DNA of 8,586 bases from Actinomycetota bacterium (lineage in GTDB: Bacteria; Actinomycetota; Thermoleophilia; Gaiellales; Gaiellaceae), in assembly GCA_005883235.1 (NCBI GenBank), contig VAYE01000056.1, forward strand, positions 1-8,586, read 5' to 3'. The notes below the pieces were generated by a model that did no database searches, was not told the origin of the DNA, and saw nothing but the letters and a program-made list of their open reading frames with translations. Both the position numbers and the translations under genes were made by a program. This document shows, in pieces, positions 1-7,210 of this stretch (position 1 is its first letter; every line of letters starts with the position of its first letter).

Positions 1-705
1 GCCGGGGGAGCGGACGCGAAGCCGGTCTACGGGCGCCTTGCTCGCGAGTCCGTGCAGGTGCCGAGCCCGGCCACGGACCGGCTCGCCGACATCGCGCGGA
101 GCGAAGGGATCTGGCTCGCCGTCGGCGCGAACGAGCTCGCCGGCGGCACGATCTACAACTCGCTGCTCCTCTTCGGGCCGGACGCCGGGCTCGCCGTGCA
201 CCACCGCAAGCTGATGCCGACGAACCACGAGCGGCTCGTCTGGGGACTCGGCGACGGGAAGGGGCTGGAGGCGATCGCGACCGACCTCGGGCGCGTCGGC
301 GGGCTCATCTGCTGGGAGAACCTGATGCCGCTCGCCCGTTTCGCGCTCTACCAATCCGGCGTCGAGGTCTACCTCGCGCCGACTGCGGACGACTCCGAGC
401 AGTGGCACGACTCGATGCGCCACATCGCCCGCGAGTCGCGGGCCTTCGTGCTCAGCTGCTGCTCGTTCCAGCGCGCGTCGAGCTATCCGGACGACGTTCC
501 GCTCGCCGATGGGCCCGATCTGATCGACCGCGGCGGCTCGGCCATCCTGGGGCCGGACGGGTCCTATCTCGCCGGGCCGCTCTGGGACGAGGAGGGGATC
601 CTCTACGCCGAGCTCGACCCGCAGCGCCTCTACGAGGAGCGGCAGCGCTTCGACCCGGCCGGTCACTACAACCGGCCGGACGTCTTCAAGCTGACGGTTT
701 CGTAG
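1..705 (+). CDS. Nitrilase (carbon-nitrogen hydrolase), N-terminus cut by window edge
   Basis: Nitrilases hydrolyse organic nitriles to carboxylic acid and ammonia through a Glu-Lys-Cys triad. The reading frame is open from base 1, and residues before the first possible internal start (GTG at 52) already match the family, so the gene begins outside the window. By comparison with bacterial nitrilases of about 320 residues, some 60-70 N-terminal residues are missing, including the catalytic Glu. Visible are the Lys motif HHRKLMPTNHERLVWG (Lys codon 208-210), the Cys motif GGLICWEN (Cys codon 310-312), APTADD, and SMRHIARESRAFVLS. The C-terminal FDPAGHYNRPDVFKL is also typical. These mark the nitrilase/cyanide-hydratase branch rather than amidases or beta-ureidopropionase. 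The substrate cannot be read from sequence; arylacetonitrile, aliphatic nitrile or cyanide are all possible. It converges on selB, and the last 20 bases overlap that gene's 3' end on the opposite strand. Confidence 0.92.
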   Translation, partial: AGGADAKPVYGRLARESVQVPSPATDRLADIARSEGIWLAVGANELAGGTIYNSLLLFGPDAGLAVHHRKLMPTNHERLVWGLGDGKGLEAIATDLGRVGGLICWENLMPLARFALYQSGVEVYLAPTADDSEQWHDSMRHIARESRAFVLSCCSFQRASSYPDDVPLADGPDLIDRGGSAILGPDGSYLAGPLWDEEGILYAELDPQRLYEERQRFDPAGHYNRPDVFKLTVS

Positions 706-1340
706 CGGCAGCGCGGCGCAGCACCCGCTCGTCGCCAATACGACGGGTGAGGCCGTCGGCGTCGAAGCGCTCGAGGAGGAGCTGCGCGGGGCGGCGCGAG
801 ATCCCCAGCAGGTCGCGGAAGCCCGCGAGCGTGATTTTTCCCGCCCGTTCGCACTCCTCGACGAGCGCGGCCCGTGCCCGTTCGTAGGCCTCGGCTCCGA
901 CCGCGAGGCCGTCGCCGACGCGCACGAGCAGGCCTTCGCTCTCGAGATAGGCGGCGAGCTCGGCGTCGTCCACGGCGACCGGGGTCGCCCCGGCCTCCGT
1001 GAGCTCGCTCCGGAGCCGTTCCGCCGCCTCCTCGCGCCCGGCGAGCGACGCGGCGGCTCCGGGGAGGTAGGCCTTCCCGCCGCGCTGATCGAAGCCGAGG
1101 AATGGAAGGAGCGCCGCGCGCCACGGCTCGGCAGGCACGAGCTCTCCGACCGCGACGCCGGGATCGATCGGAGCCCGCCGGGCCTGGTCTTCGAGTCGTC
1201 CGCGAACTGCGGCGCGCAGCTCGTCGAGCCACTCCGCGGCGTAGAACCACTCGCCGGCCCGCTCGACCGCCTCGAGGCCGGCGTCGAGCTGCTGCTCCAT
1301 CAGCAACGCCCGCGCCGCCAGGTCGGCGCGCCGGACCGGT

Positions 1341-1364
1341 GCGCGCACGATCGCGCGCACGATC
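1341..1364. repeat. Perfect 12-bp tandem duplication within selB
   Basis: Two adjacent identical copies of gcgcgcacgatc occupy 1341-1352 and 1353-1364. The unit is a multiple of three, so it leaves the selB frame intact and encodes a duplicated Ile-Val-Arg-Ala in the C-terminal half of SelB. It is a small slippage-type duplication or tract, with no sign of a mobile element. Confidence 0.8.
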
Positions 1365-1909
1365 GACGCCGGATCGCCGGTGTCGAGCAGGCGGTACCGC
1401 TCCGGGTCGAGCGAGCGCGGCGGAGCCGGATCGAGGACGCGGCCGCCTCCGATCGTCGTCCGGTCGCGGATGATCAGGCGGTCGCCGCGGGCGGCGACGG
1501 CCGGAGCCGAGAGCCGAAGCTGCGCGTAGGGGCCGCCCGCACGGACGACGCGGGCGACGCACTCGCTCGTTCCGTGGTGGACGTGGACGCGCGCGCCGTC
1601 GGCGATCGGCGCGAGCTCGTCCAGCGACACGTCCAGCCGGTAGGAGACGGGATAGGCGCCGCTCGCGACGAGGGCGTCGCCGCGCCGGAGGCTCGTGCGG
1701 TCGACACCCGGCAGGCTCGCCGCGACCCGGCGGCCCGGCCCGGCCCGCTCGACCGGCTCGTCGTGAACCTGCACGCTGCGTATCCGCACGTCGACCCCCG
1801 CCGGCTCGGCCCGCAGCTCGTCGCCCTCGCCGATCGAGCCAGACCAGAGCGTCCCGGTCACGACGGTGCCGATCCCGCGCAGGGTGAAGACGCGGTCGAC
1901 GAAGAGGCG

Positions 1910-1935
1910 GGTGGCGGCGCTCGTCTCACGCCGGT
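1910..1935 (-). other. Frameshift junction inside selB
   Basis: Upstream of this point the SelB match is in the frame of GTG 2430 (ending ...[11 protein letters not shown]). Downstream it is in the frame that ends at 686 (starting ...[11 protein letters not shown]). Adding one base here restores a continuous protein. No X XXY YYZ slippery heptamer is visible. No start codon in the second frame lies near the junction; the first is a GTG at 1861, already inside domain II. A cleanly split two-gene SelB is therefore unlikely. Confidence 0.85.
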
Positions 1936-2420
1936 GACATGCGAGGCGACCTCGCCGAGGGCCGTGCGCAGCTCGTCGAGCCCGTCGCCCGTCCGCGCGC
2001 TCACCGGGACGACTCGTGCGCCCGGGACGAGCTCCCGCGCCTCCTCGAGCGCAAGCTCGAGCGTCTCGGCGTCGACGGCGTCGGACTTCGTGATCGCGAC
2101 GACGCCCTCGTCGATCCCCAGCAGACGGAGGATCGCCAGGTGCTCGTGCGTCTGCGGCCGCGCGCCCTCCGCCGCGTCGATCACGAGCAGGAAGAGGTCG
2201 ATCCCCGTCGCGCCGGCGACCATCGTGCGGACGAAGCGCTCGTGCCCCGGCACGTCCACGACCGAGAGGCGGCGGCCGTCCGGCAGGTCGAGCGGCGCGT
2301 AGCCGAGCTCGATCGAGATCCCGCGGGCCTGCTCCTCGGGCAGTCGGTCCGTGTCCTTGCCGGTCAGCGCCCGTACGAGCCACGTCTTTCCGTGGTCGAT
2401 ATGGCCGGCGGTCCCGACCG

Positions 2421-3374
2421 TCAGCGACACGTCGCCTCGATGAGTCCGTCTTCGATGCGCACCGGCACGATGGCGGCGCGATCGAGGAGCGCGCGCCACT
2501 GCGCCTCGTCTCGCTCGCGCCCACCGGCGAGCGTGAGCATCAGCAGGTCGAGCCACTTCGCCCCCTGCGGGTCGTTCCCCGGTTGGACGACGGCGTCGAT
2601 GACGAGCACCCGCGTGCCGGCTGGGGTATGGGCACGGATCGTCCGCAGGATCGCGGCCGCCCGTTCGTCGTCCCAGTCGTGGAGGATCGTCGAGAGGACG
2701 TAGACGTCGCCGGCGGGGACGCTCTCGAAGAAGTCGCCAGCGACGAACGTGCAGCGGTCGCCGAAGGTCGACTCGTCGCGGACTGTCTCGGGCAGGTCGA
2801 ACACGATCCCGCGCAGATCGGGGTGTCGCCCGAGCAGCTCGCGGAGGAGCGATCCGTTGCCGCCGCCGACGTCGACGACCGTCTCGTCGCCGCGCCAGTC
2901 CACGCCCGCGAGCCGCTCGATCCTCCGCTCCTTCCCCTGCTCCATCGCGCGGTCGAAGGCCGCTCGCTCTTCCGGGTGCTCGGCGAGCCAGGCCCAGAAA
3001 TCGGTGCCGAACGTGCTCGGGAACACGGAATCGCCGGACGACGCGTCGAGCTCCGCTATGGCCCGGTGCCATACGCCGCCGAAGAGGTGCGCGAAGTCGC
3101 TCCAACCGTCGCCGCGAAGCAGCTCAGACGCTTCGGTGTTGCGGAAGACGCCCGGCTCGTCCTCGGAGAAGACGCCGTCGCTTGCAAGCGCCCGCAGGAA
3201 GCGGCAGAGCGTGTCCGGGTCTGCGCCGGCCTCGCGGGCCACCTCCTCGACGGCCCGCGGCCCGGACGCCAGAGCGTCGGCGACGCGGAGCTCGGCGACG
3301 ACGCCGAGCGCGCGCGCGGCGAGCGCGCCGCGCATCAGGTTCCAGAGCTGTTCGGCCGGTGTCGGCTCGGTCAT
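2421..3374 (-). CDS. SAM-dependent O-methyltransferase (plant-type O-methyltransferase 2 family)
   Basis: This 317-residue protein transfers a methyl group from S-adenosylmethionine, probably to a hydroxyl. The N-terminal winged-helix dimerisation domain (about 10-90) contains [20 protein letters not shown] and [16 protein letters not shown]. The Rossmann-type catalytic domain has SAM motif [11 protein letters not shown] (166-175), DLPETV (193-198), [20 protein letters not shown], and HDWDDE (232-237) with the usual catalytic His232. [14 protein letters not shown] (284-297) then leads to the C-terminus. This is the layout of hydroxyindole, caffeate and polyketide O-methyltransferases, so the substrate is not predictable. 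ATG 3374 overlaps the selA stop as ATGA, and its own stop overlaps the selB GTG start by 10 nt, so it is probably translated in step with both. No Shine-Dalgarno sequence is seen before the ATG. The position between selA and selB suggests, but does not prove, a role linked to selenium or tRNA(Sec) metabolism. Confidence 0.9.
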   Translation of the reverse strand: MTEPTPAEQLWNLMRGALAARALGVVAELRVADALASGPRAVEEVAREAGADPDTLCRFLRALASDGVFSEDEPGVFRNTEASELLRGDGWSDFAHLFGGVWHRAIAELDASSGDSVFPSTFGTDFWAWLAEHPEERAAFDRAMEQGKERRIERLAGVDWRGDETVVDVGGGNGSLLRELLGRHPDLRGIVFDLPETVRDESTFGDRCTFVAGDFFESVPAGDVYVLSTILHDWDDERAAAILRTIRAHTPAGTRVLVIDAVVQPGNDPQGAKWLDLLMLTLAGGRERDEAQWRALLDRAAIVPVRIEDGLIEATCR

Positions 3375-4645
3375 CCGCGCGCGGCGGCGACCGCCGCGAC
3401 GACCTCGTCGAGCTCCGCGTCGGCGATCGTGCGGCAGTCGAGGAGCAGCCGGCCGTCGCGGACGATCCCGACGACGGCCGGCTCGCCGAGCCGGAGGGGA
3501 GTCGCAAGCTCCTCCTCGACGGCGCAGGCGAAGCTCTGTAGCTCCGCGAGCGGGAGCGCTCCGCCTCCGACCCGGGCGACGGTCACCTCGACCGCGCCGC
3601 CGACGAGCGCGGCGAGCCGCTCGGCCCGCCCGCGTACCGCCTCGGCGGGCTCACGGAGCATGCGGAGGACGGGCACCTGCTCCGGAGCGTCGAGGTACAG
3701 GGTCAGCGTCCCCTCGAGCGCGGCGATCGTCAGCTTGTCGGCGCGGAGCGCGCGCTGGAGCGGATGCCGCCGCAGGCGCTCGACGAGGTCGGCGCGGCCC
3801 ACGATCACGCCCGCCTGGGGCCCGCCGAGGAGCTTGTCGCCCGAGAAGCAGACGAGGTCGGCGCCGGCGGCGAGGCTGTCCCGCGCGGAGGGCTCGCCTT
3901 CGAGCGCGACGAGCACACCGGAGCCGAGGTCGTCGACGAGCGGCAGCTCGTGCCGCCGCGCCACCGCAGCGAGCTCCGTGACCGTCGGCTGCTCCGTGAA
4001 CCCGACGACGCGGAAGTTGGACTGGTGCACGCGGAGCAGCGCGCCCGTCTCCGGGCCCACCGCACGCTCGTAGTCCGCGGCACGGGTGCGGTTCGTCGTC
4101 CCCACCTCGCGGAGCCTCGCGCCGGAGCGGGCGAGCACGTCCGGGATGCGGAAACCGTCGCCGATCTCGATCAGCTCCCCGCGCGAGACGACGACTTCTC
4201 GGCCCTCCGCCAACGCCGCGAGCGCGAGCATGACGGCGGCCGCGTTGTTGTTCACGACGAGCGCGGCCTGCGCTCCGGTCAAGCGGCGGAGCAGAGCGCC
4301 GACGTGATCCTGCCGCGAGCCCCGCCGGCCCTCGGCGAGGTCGTACTCGAGGTTCGAGTACCCGCGCCCGACGTCCTGCACCCGCGCCAGCGCCGGCTCG
4401 GCCAACGGCGCACGGCCCAGGTTCGTGTGGACGAGGATCCCGGTCGCGTTCAGGACCCGGCGGAGCCGAGGCGCGCGCAAGGCATCGAGCTCGGCGCGGG
4501 TCCTCGCTTCGAGGTCGCCCGGATCGGCGCCGCGGTCGATCTCTGCTCGCGCGCGCGTGAGCACTACCCTCGCCGCTTCGACTCCGAGCGGGTCGTCGAC
4601 CCGCCGCGCCAGCTCGTCGACCGACGGCAGGTCGCGAAGCCTCAT
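3371..4645 (-). CDS. selA: L-seryl-tRNA(Sec) selenium transferase
   Basis: SelA is a PLP enzyme that converts Ser-tRNA(Sec) to Sec-tRNA(Sec) with selenophosphate, through an aminoacrylyl intermediate. The 424-residue protein begins with the usual N-terminal domain (LPSVDELARRVDDP), then LRRVLNATGILVHTNLGRAP (61-80), YSNLEYDLAEGRRGSR (96-111) and VNNNAAAV (131-138). These are followed by RGELIEIGDGFRIPDV, VGTTNRT, LRVHQSNFRVVGFTE and LVDDLGSG. SGDKLLGGPQAG carries the PLP-binding lysine (Lys271). It is shorter than the 463-residue E. coli enzyme, mainly at the N-terminus. ATG 4645 lies 18 nt after the LOG-family stop codon. There is no clear Shine-Dalgarno sequence, and the ATG sits in a small hairpin (4639-4652). 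The stop codon overlaps the methyltransferase ATG. The identification is secure from the motifs alone, and selB two genes downstream supports it. Confidence 0.97.
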   Translation of the reverse strand: MRLRDLPSVDELARRVDDPLGVEAARVVLTRARAEIDRGADPGDLEARTRAELDALRAPRLRRVLNATGILVHTNLGRAPLAEPALARVQDVGRGYSNLEYDLAEGRRGSRQDHVGALLRRLTGAQAALVVNNNAAAVMLALAALAEGREVVVSRGELIEIGDGFRIPDVLARSGARLREVGTTNRTRAADYERAVGPETGALLRVHQSNFRVVGFTEQPTVTELAAVARRHELPLVDDLGSGVLVALEGEPSARDSLAAGADLVCFSGDKLLGGPQAGVIVGRADLVERLRRHPLQRALRADKLTIAALEGTLTLYLDAPEQVPVLRMLREPAEAVRGRAERLAALVGGAVEVTVARVGGGALPLAELQSFACAVEEELATPLRLGEPAVVGIVRDGRLLLDCRTIADAELDEVVAAVAAARG

Positions 4646-4663
4646 GCGAGGCAGTGTACGTCG

Positions 4664-5392
4664 CTACTGCGCGTCTGCTTTACGCGGCGCGGCCGGCTCG
4701 TCGGCGCACCGGCGCTCGTAGCAGTCGAGGACGAGCCGGACCGCCTCGTCGGCGTCGTCCGTCGCGTACAGAAGCTCGAGGTCGTCCGGCGAGATCATGC
4801 CGTCTGCGAGCAGCTCGGCCCGGATCCAGTCCAGCATCTCCTGCCAGTAATCGCGGTCGAAGAGCACGACCGGAAAGTGCATGACCTTCCCGGTCTGGAT
4901 CAGCGTCAGCGCCTCGTAGAGCTCGTCGAGGGTCCCGAAGCCGCCGGGGAAGATGACGAAGCCCTCTGCCGGCTTAACGAAGCAGACCTTCCGCGCGTAG
5001 AAGTGGTCGAAGGTGTACGAGATGTCGAGGTACGGATTCGACCGCTGCTCGTGCGGCAGGCGGATGTTGAAGCCGACCGACAGGCCGCCGCCGTCCTTCG
5101 CGCCGCGGTTCGCCGCCTCCATCACTCCGGGCCCGCCGCCGGTGATCACCGCCCACCCGGCCTCGGCGAAGCGGCGCGCGACCGCGCGGGCCTCGCGGTA
5201 CGGCTGCGAATCCTCGCCGACGCGAGCCGAGCCGAAGAGCGTTACGGCCGGCCGATCGATTCGGGCGACCGCCTCGAACCCGTGCCGGAACTCCTCGGCG
5301 ATCCGCGCGGCGTCGTCGTGGACGTCGCCGTCACCGCTCGCCAGGATGCGTTTGTCGTCCAAGCGGCGCGGCTCAGAAGCTGCGCGGGACAT
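4664..5392 (-). CDS. LOG-family (TIGR00730-type) Rossmann-fold protein, putative nucleoside-monophosphate phosphoribohydrolase
   Basis: LOG proteins cleave the base from nucleoside 5'-monophosphates. The plant-type members release active cytokinins, and many bacterial members have uncertain substrates. This 242-residue protein has RPAVTLFGSARV (47-58), the nucleotide-binding GGGPGVMEAANRGA (85-98), GFNIRLPHEQ, FYARKVCFVKPAEGFVIFPG and PGGFGTLDELYEALTLIQTG (149-168). The last two include the paired motifs that define the family. ATG 5392 was chosen because homology starts only after it; the frame stays open upstream to 5506, but that stretch is antisense-like translation of the M50 gene. The start overlaps the M50 stop by 20 nt, with a weak GAG 5 nt upstream. 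The stop at 4664 is followed after 18 nt by selA. The fold is certain; whether it makes cytokinin-like bases or acts in purine salvage cannot be told from sequence. Confidence 0.88.
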   Translation of the reverse strand: MSRAASEPRRLDDKRILASGDGDVHDDAARIAEEFRHGFEAVARIDRPAVTLFGSARVGEDSQPYREARAVARRFAEAGWAVITGGGPGVMEAANRGAKDGGGLSVGFNIRLPHEQRSNPYLDISYTFDHFYARKVCFVKPAEGFVIFPGGFGTLDELYEALTLIQTGKVMHFPVVLFDRDYWQEMLDWIRAELLADGMISPDDLELLYATDDADEAVRLVLDCYERRCADEPAAPRKADAQ

Positions 5393-6221
5393 GCGTCTCG
5401 TGCATGCCGAGGACGAGCAGCGCGGCGAGCCCGAAGTAGGTTGCCGCGACCACGGCACGCTGCCAAGGGAGAACGCGGTAGTACGAGCGCGCGCCGGGGT
5501 GCCCACGCGTCTGCCAGCGCCGCCACAGCTCCATCGCGGCGAAGGCGAGGATGATGATCAGGATCGGGTTGGGCCGGAAGAAGACCAGCGCCCCCAGGCC
5601 GAGGAGGCCGACCAGCCAGAGCGCGGGATGCAGGGCGGCGACGGCGCGGCCCCCGTCGAGCGGGACGACCGGCAGCAGGTTGAAGAGGTTGATGAAGAAG
5701 CCGAGGAATGCGATCGCCTTGAGCCGGTTCGAGTCCTCGGCCACCCCGAGCGCGTAGATGGCCGCCGCCCCGAGCGAGCCGAGGATCGGACCCGCAAGCG
5801 CCAGTCGTGCTTCGTGCCACGCGTCGCGCGGATTCGCCTTCAGCGTGATCATCGCGCCGAGCAAGGGGATGAACATCGGGGCGCTCACGGGCAGACCCTG
5901 GCGTTTCGCCTCGATCACGTGGCCCATCTCGTGCACGAACAGCAGGACGATGAGGCCGACCGCGAACCACGGGCCGCCGATCCACAGGTAGACGCCGAAC
6001 GAGATGAAGATCGAGAAGAGGAACTTCGCCTTGAGGAGAACCACGCCGTACTTGGCGAGCGCCGCGCCCGCCGCCGCGATGGGCGCCCAGATCTTCCTGA
6101 GCGTGCTCCGCCAGCCGGGCTCGGGCTGGATCGGCTCGTAGTCCCTGTAGGGCTCCGGCTCGAGCTGGGGCTCGAGCTCATGCTGTTCCGGCAGCCGGTA
6201 GCGCGGCTCCATCGACGTCAC
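5373..6221 (-). CDS. M50-family (site-2 protease-like) membrane zinc metalloprotease
   Basis: M50 proteases cut substrates within or near the membrane. The 282-residue protein has a soluble N-terminus rich in Glu and Pro (about 5-37), then several hydrophobic segments (about 61-80, 85-105, 137-160, 167-185, 200-215, 217-232 and 255-273). The zinc motif HEMGH (97-101) lies in the second segment. The third ligand is in NLLPVVPLDGGRA (181-193, Asp189), the second M50 signature. No PDZ or CBS domain is present. The GTG at 6221 overlaps the upstream stop as GTGA; an ATG at 6212, three codons in, is the alternative start. Its stop overlaps the LOG-family start. The substrate is unknown, and no anti-sigma factor or other obvious target is encoded in the window. 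Confidence 0.9.
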   Translation of the reverse strand: MTSMEPRYRLPEQHELEPQLEPEPYRDYEPIQPEPGWRSTLRKIWAPIAAAGAALAKYGVVLLKAKFLFSIFISFGVYLWIGGPWFAVGLIVLLFVHEMGHVIEAKRQGLPVSAPMFIPLLGAMITLKANPRDAWHEARLALAGPILGSLGAAAIYALGVAEDSNRLKAIAFLGFFINLFNLLPVVPLDGGRAVAALHPALWLVGLLGLGALVFFRPNPILIIILAFAAMELWRRWQTRGHPGARSYYRVLPWQRAVVAATYFGLAALLVLGMHETHVPRSF

Positions 6222-7210
6222 GGTAGCTGTATCGGTCGGCCGTCGGCTTCCACTTGAGGCGCGGAGAAGACGCAGTCGACGTGGATGTCGGCCTCGTTGT
6301 CGCCGCCGTACGAGCCGGTGTTGCGGCCGATCGCGACGTGGGCGGTTCCGGCGGCCTTCTCGTCGAGCATCACGTGTCCGCGCGGGACGATGCTGGGGTT
6401 GAAGCCGATCCCGAGCTCGGCGATCACGTCCGCGCCCCGGCCTGCGTCGGCGACGAGCTCGCGGAGCATCTGCGCCGCGCGGCCGCCCTCGATCGCCGTC
6501 ACGTGCCCCTTCTCGAAGCGGAGCGTCACCGGCTCGTCGACGAGGCCGTCGACGGTGTAGGGAACGGTGAGGTCGGCGACGAGGAGGCCGTCCGCGCCGT
6601 CCGCGTGCGGCGCCACGTACACCTCCCCGTTCGGGTAGTTGGCGAAGCAGCCGGACTCGAGCGGATCGGCGTCGGAGAACCAGGGCCGGCCCTCGACGCG
6701 GAGCTCGAGATCAGTGCCTGCGCCGCCTCGCACGTGGATCCGGCGCGAGCCCTCCAGCTGCTCGAGCAGTCCGGCCCCGACGTCGGAGAGGTCGCCTCGA
6801 GGCTCCGAGAGCTCGCGCGACAGCAGCTCGCCGTCGACGAGGCCGAGGAAGATGCCGCGACCTCCGTGCTCCATCACCGCCTCGTTCGTCGCGAAGCGAG
6901 CCGAGGCTTCGTCGCCGCGCGGCGCCGCCGCGAGGAAGAGCAGAAGCGAGGACTCGCGAGCGGCCTCCAGCACGGGCGGCGGGGGGTGTGCCAGCGGGCG
7001 CTTGCCCGCCCAGAGCTCGAGTCGCGGCTCGGCGCCCGCGTCCTTCACGGCGGCAAGCAGCTGCGAGCCTTCTTCGGCGAGCGGCTCGTCCACGAGGACC
7101 AGCACCCGCTCGCCGGGCTCGATCCGCGCGGCGCCGACGAGATTGCCGCACCAGCCGGGATGAGCGAGGCGCTGCACGGCGGCCATCGTAACCGCGTCCT
7201 CGCGGCTCAC
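6218..7210 (-). CDS. M29-like metallo-aminopeptidase family protein
   Basis: The 330-residue protein resembles the aminopeptidase T/AmpS (M29) superfamily of dinuclear-metal exopeptidases. The C-terminal half carries the candidate metal ligands: NYPNGEVYVAP (Glu196), ELGIGFNP (Glu265), GTAHVAIGRNTGSYGG (His291) and DNEADIHVDCVF (His310, Asp312). The N-terminal part has IEPGERVLVLVDEP, as at the start of M29 domains. It is shorter than classical M29 enzymes (about 410 residues) and close in size to the related non-haem iron 2,5-dihydroxypyridine dioxygenases, so peptidase activity is not certain. GTG 7210 was chosen because it overlaps the moaDE stop as GTGA, matching other junctions in the unit. 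ATG 7186, with a GAGGA 10 nt upstream, is the alternative and would drop 8 residues. The gene's stop overlaps the M50 start. Confidence 0.78.
   Translation of the reverse strand: MSREDAVTMAAVQRLAHPGWCGNLVGAARIEPGERVLVLVDEPLAEEGSQLLAAVKDAGAEPRLELWAGKRPLAHPPPPVLEAARESSLLLFLAAAPRGDEASARFATNEAVMEHGGRGIFLGLVDGELLSRELSEPRGDLSDVGAGLLEQLEGSRRIHVRGGAGTDLELRVEGRPWFSDADPLESGCFANYPNGEVYVAPHADGADGLLVADLTVPYTVDGLVDEPVTLRFEKGHVTAIEGGRAAQMLRELVADAGRGADVIAELGIGFNPSIVPRGHVMLDEKAAGTAHVAIGRNTGSYGGDNEADIHVDCVFSAPQVEADGRPIQLP

Larger units (their letters stand above)
686..2430 (-). pseudogene. selB: Selenocysteine-specific elongation factor SelB, interrupted by a one-base frameshift
   Basis: SelB is a GTPase that carries Sec-tRNA(Sec) to the ribosome and binds the SECIS hairpin through C-terminal winged helices. 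The start is GTG 2430, overlapping the methyltransferase stop by 10 nt, with GAGG at 2435-2438 (4-nt spacing). The first frame (2430 to its stop at 1858) encodes G1 GHIDHGKT (9-16), switch [12 protein letters not shown] (Ser39 where many SelBs have Thr), G3 DVPGH (59-63), G4 TKSD (114-117) and G5 VSARTGDG. Homology then continues in another frame from about 1918 to the stop at 686: domain II ([20 protein letters not shown]), domain III, and a winged-helix region ending ITLAGFRDLLGISRRPAQLL ... RIGDERVLR. The rejoined protein is about 580 residues, normal for SelB. One base appears to be missing near 1910-1935. Without it, translation would give a 190-residue product with only the GTPase domain. 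It could be a sequencing error, a real lesion, or (less likely) programmed frameshifting. Confidence 0.9.

Noticed and set aside
1858..1860. TGA ending the first selB frame read as a selenocysteine codon
   Set aside because: The residues just before it ([12 protein letters not shown]...) are already out of frame and not SelB-like, so reading through would not restore the protein. No SECIS-like hairpin was recognised.
1858..1935. Programmed -1 frameshifting in selB
   Set aside because: No X XXY YYZ slippery heptamer or evident stimulatory structure is seen near the junction. A missing base explains it more simply, although read data are needed to exclude it fully.
1928..2524. N-terminal extension of the selB second-half frame up to 2524 as a single 612-residue protein
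   Set aside because: Translation above about 1930 in this frame is Arg-rich and featureless, while the SelB GTPase motifs lie in the other frame over the same bases.
4646..4663. tRNA-Sec (selC), terminator or promoter between the LOG-family gene and selA
   Set aside because: The only real intergenic gap is 18 nt, too short for a tRNA, and shows neither -35/-10 boxes nor a terminator hairpin with a T-run.
3764..5554. Long + strand open frame (596 codons) opposite selA and the LOG-family gene
   Set aside because: It is antisense to well-supported genes and its translation is low-complexity, rich in Arg, Ala and Glu with no recognisable motifs. Such frames are expected by chance at this GC content. 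The same holds for + strand frames at 2583-4073, 5013-6257 and 6254-7246.
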